From assembly GCA_003210025.1 (NCBI GenBank), contig QCNW01000004.1:62001-126000 (forward strand): a DNA stretch of 64,000 bases, written 5' to 3'. A program made the position numbers and the translations under genes. This document shows, one piece after another, positions 62,726 to 64,000 of this stretch (its first letter is position 1; the number at the start of each line of letters is the position of its first letter). The notes beneath the pieces were generated by a model that did not search any database, was not told where the DNA came from, and saw only the letters and a program-made list of their open reading frames with translations. Source of the stretch: Pelagibacteraceae bacterium AG-426-M19. Lineage in GTDB: Bacteria > Pseudomonadota > Alphaproteobacteria > Pelagibacterales > Pelagibacteraceae.

Positions 62726-64000
62726 TCTTTTAGAAACTTCTTCTTTACCAAGTGCACATAATATATCATATATACCTGGTCCAAACTTTGATCCTGTAAG
62801 ACATATTCTTAATGGTTGTCCAACACCTTTAAAATTTGTATTATTATTTTTTATTAGGTGATTAATTATTGGTTCTAGCGTTTCTCTAGTAAAATCTGAT
62901 AGTTTATTAATATCATCACTAAATAATTTAATAATTTTAATAGCCGTTTCGTCTAAAAGTTTTTTATCTTCTTTTTCTATTTGAACTTTGTCATTTATTA
63001 AAAACATTGAATTCTTGTAAATATCTTCTAAAGTTTTTGCTTTATTTTTTAAAAAATGTAACGAATTTCTTATTTTTTTCTGTGATGTATAAGGTAATTC
63101 TTCTTTAAAAGTCTCACAATAGTTTTTTAAAAAATTAAATAGATCATTTTCATCAATACTTTTTATATAATGTTCATTCATTGAATAAATCCTACTAATA
63201 TCTAGTTTTGAAGGTGATTTCCCAATTCCTTCTAAATTGAAGTATTTGATACTTTCCTCTAAGTCAAAAATTTCCTTGTCTTTGTATGACCATCCTAGTC
63301 TAAGAAGATAGTTTCTTAGAGCATTAGGCATTATTCCAATTTTAGAATAATCATCTAACGTTGATACATTATCTCTTTTTGATAGTTTTTTTCCTTCCAA
63401 TGTATGAATTAGTGGTATGTGAGCAAAAGAGGGCACATTCCAATTCATAGCTTCATATATCTGTATTTGCTTGAATGTATTTATTTTATGATCATCACCT
63501 CTAATTATATGTGTCATACCCATTAAATGATCATCTACTGATGCTGATAAATTGTATGTAGGTGATCCATCTGCTCTTAATATAACAAAGTCTTCTATAG
63601 TATTATTTTCAATTTCTATATTTCCCTGGACCAAATCTTTTAAGATAGATTTTCCTTCAACTTTACTTTTAAATCTAATTACAGGATTGATTTCTTTCGG
63701 AGCATCAGTTTCACTCTTATCTCTCCACTTTCTATTATAGATATATGGTATTTTTTTTTGTTTTGCCCTTTTTTTTTGTTCTTCAATTTCTTCACTTGAA
63801 CAATAACATTTATAAGCTAGACCTTTTTTTAACAATTCATTAGCAACATTCGTATGATCATCTATTTTATCTGATTGAATATATTCGCTATCTTCGTAAT
63901 CAATACCTATCCATTTTAACGAATTAATTATTTGATTTTTGAATTCGTCTTTAGACCTTTCTTTATCTGTATCCTCTATTCTTAGATAAAATTTACCACC
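62708..64000 (-). CDS. gltX: Glutamyl-tRNA synthetase, 5' end beyond the window
   Basis: The open frame on the minus strand runs from the right edge to a TAA at 62708, giving 430 visible codons. The edge part reads GGKFYLRIEDTDKERS, the class I Rossmann signature of GltX. IRGDDH and the KMSKS-equivalent KLSKRDNVSTL follow, then a helical anticodon-binding domain ending in KEEVSKRLSQIR. The HIGH motif lies outside. The start would be about 40-50 codons beyond 64000. It may be discriminating or non-discriminating for Gln; the sequence seen does not tell. Confidence 0.95.
   Translation of the reverse strand, partial: GGKFYLRIEDTDKERSKDEFKNQIINSLKWIGIDYEDSEYIQSDKIDDHTNVANELLKKGLAYKCYCSSEEIEEQKKRAKQKKIPYIYNRKWRDKSETDAPKEINPVIRFKSKVEGKSILKDLVQGNIEIENNTIEDFVILRADGSPTYNLSASVDDHLMGMTHIIRGDDHKINTFKQIQIYEAMNWNVPSFAHIPLIHTLEGKKLSKRDNVSTLDDYSKIGIMPNALRNYLLRLGWSYKDKEIFDLEESIKYFNLEGIGKSPSKLDISRIYSMNEHYIKSIDENDLFNFLKNYCETFKEELPYTSQKKIRNSLHFLKNKAKTLEDIYKNSMFLINDKVQIEKEDKKLLDETAIKIIKLFSDDINKLSDFTRETLEPIINHLIKNNNTNFKGVGQPLRICLTGSKFGPGIYDILCALGKEEVSKRLSQIR

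Noticed and set aside
1-64000. CRISPR array, prophage, insertion sequence, integrase or toxin-antitoxin pair
   Set aside because: No repeats with spacers, transposase, phage structural genes, or toxin-antitoxin gene pairs were seen on either strand.

Overview
The window reads as a chromosomal segment of a free-living marine alphaproteobacterium of the SAR11 clade (Pelagibacterales). The evidence is the strongly AT-rich sequence, very short intergenic gaps, one-base or ATGA start/stop overlaps, and classic alphaproteobacterial gene orders (tig-clpP-clpX-lon, nuoA-N followed by birA-coaX-rnj-DUF1467-proS-lolC-lolD-dnaE, and rpsB-tsf-frr-uppS-cdsA-dxr-bamA-skp-lpxD-fabZ-lpxA-lpxI-lpxB). The clade assignment is inference from content and style; no 16S gene lies in the window.

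Region 1 (1-7.1 kb) is an organic-solute uptake and oxidation locus. It holds the start of a GMC-type flavin oxidoreductase on the minus strand, a divergent three-gene TRAP transporter of the TakP-like type, an NCS1-family permease and a zinc-binding MDR dehydrogenase, closed by a weak terminator. A 43-residue membrane peptide gene, a DUF3047 secreted protein and a YbgC-type thioesterase follow. Region 2 (7.1-17.25 kb) is a glycerol-phosphate module: a short GlpD-like dehydrogenase and a family-5 uracil-DNA glycosylase on the minus strand, and a divergent ugpB-ugpA-ugpE-ugpE2-ugpC-ugpQ-(2H phosphoesterase)-glpK string with two adjacent UgpE-like permeases. Together these would import glycerophosphodiesters or glycerol-3-phosphate, cleave them, and feed glycerol phosphate to central metabolism.

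Region 3 (17.25-21.0 kb) looks accessory: an exported histidine phosphatase, an exported SHOCT-domain protein with a 39-nt tandem repeat, a sulfotransferase-like protein, a beta-hydroxyacid dehydrogenase and a 59-residue two-helix membrane protein. Region 4 (21.0-27.3 kb) is the proteostasis block, with tRNA-Leu(TAG) only six bases ahead of tig, then clpP, clpX, lon, tRNA-Val(TAC) and tRNA-Asp(GTC).

Region 5 (27.36-51.0 kb) is an essentially gapless run of 22 codirectional genes: 14-subunit complex I, a minimal biotin ligase, pantothenate kinase, RNase J, DUF1467, ProRS, LolC/LolD and the replicative polymerase alpha subunit. Region 6 (51.0-62.7 kb) couples translation (S2, EF-Ts, RRF) to isoprenoid, phospholipid, outer-membrane assembly and lipid A synthesis. 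The usual pyrH (between tsf and frr) and rseP (between dxr and bamA) are absent from their expected places. A structured leader precedes rpsB. The window ends inside gltX on the minus strand.

No CRISPR array, insertion sequence, prophage or attachment site was seen, and no gene-free stretch exceeds 300 bases. I did not find a clearly novel multi-gene system. The best leads are the doubled UgpE permease with a 2H phosphoesterase in a ugp operon, the C-terminally short GlpD, the rpsB leader fold, the post-binding-protein hairpins, and two overlooked short membrane-protein genes.
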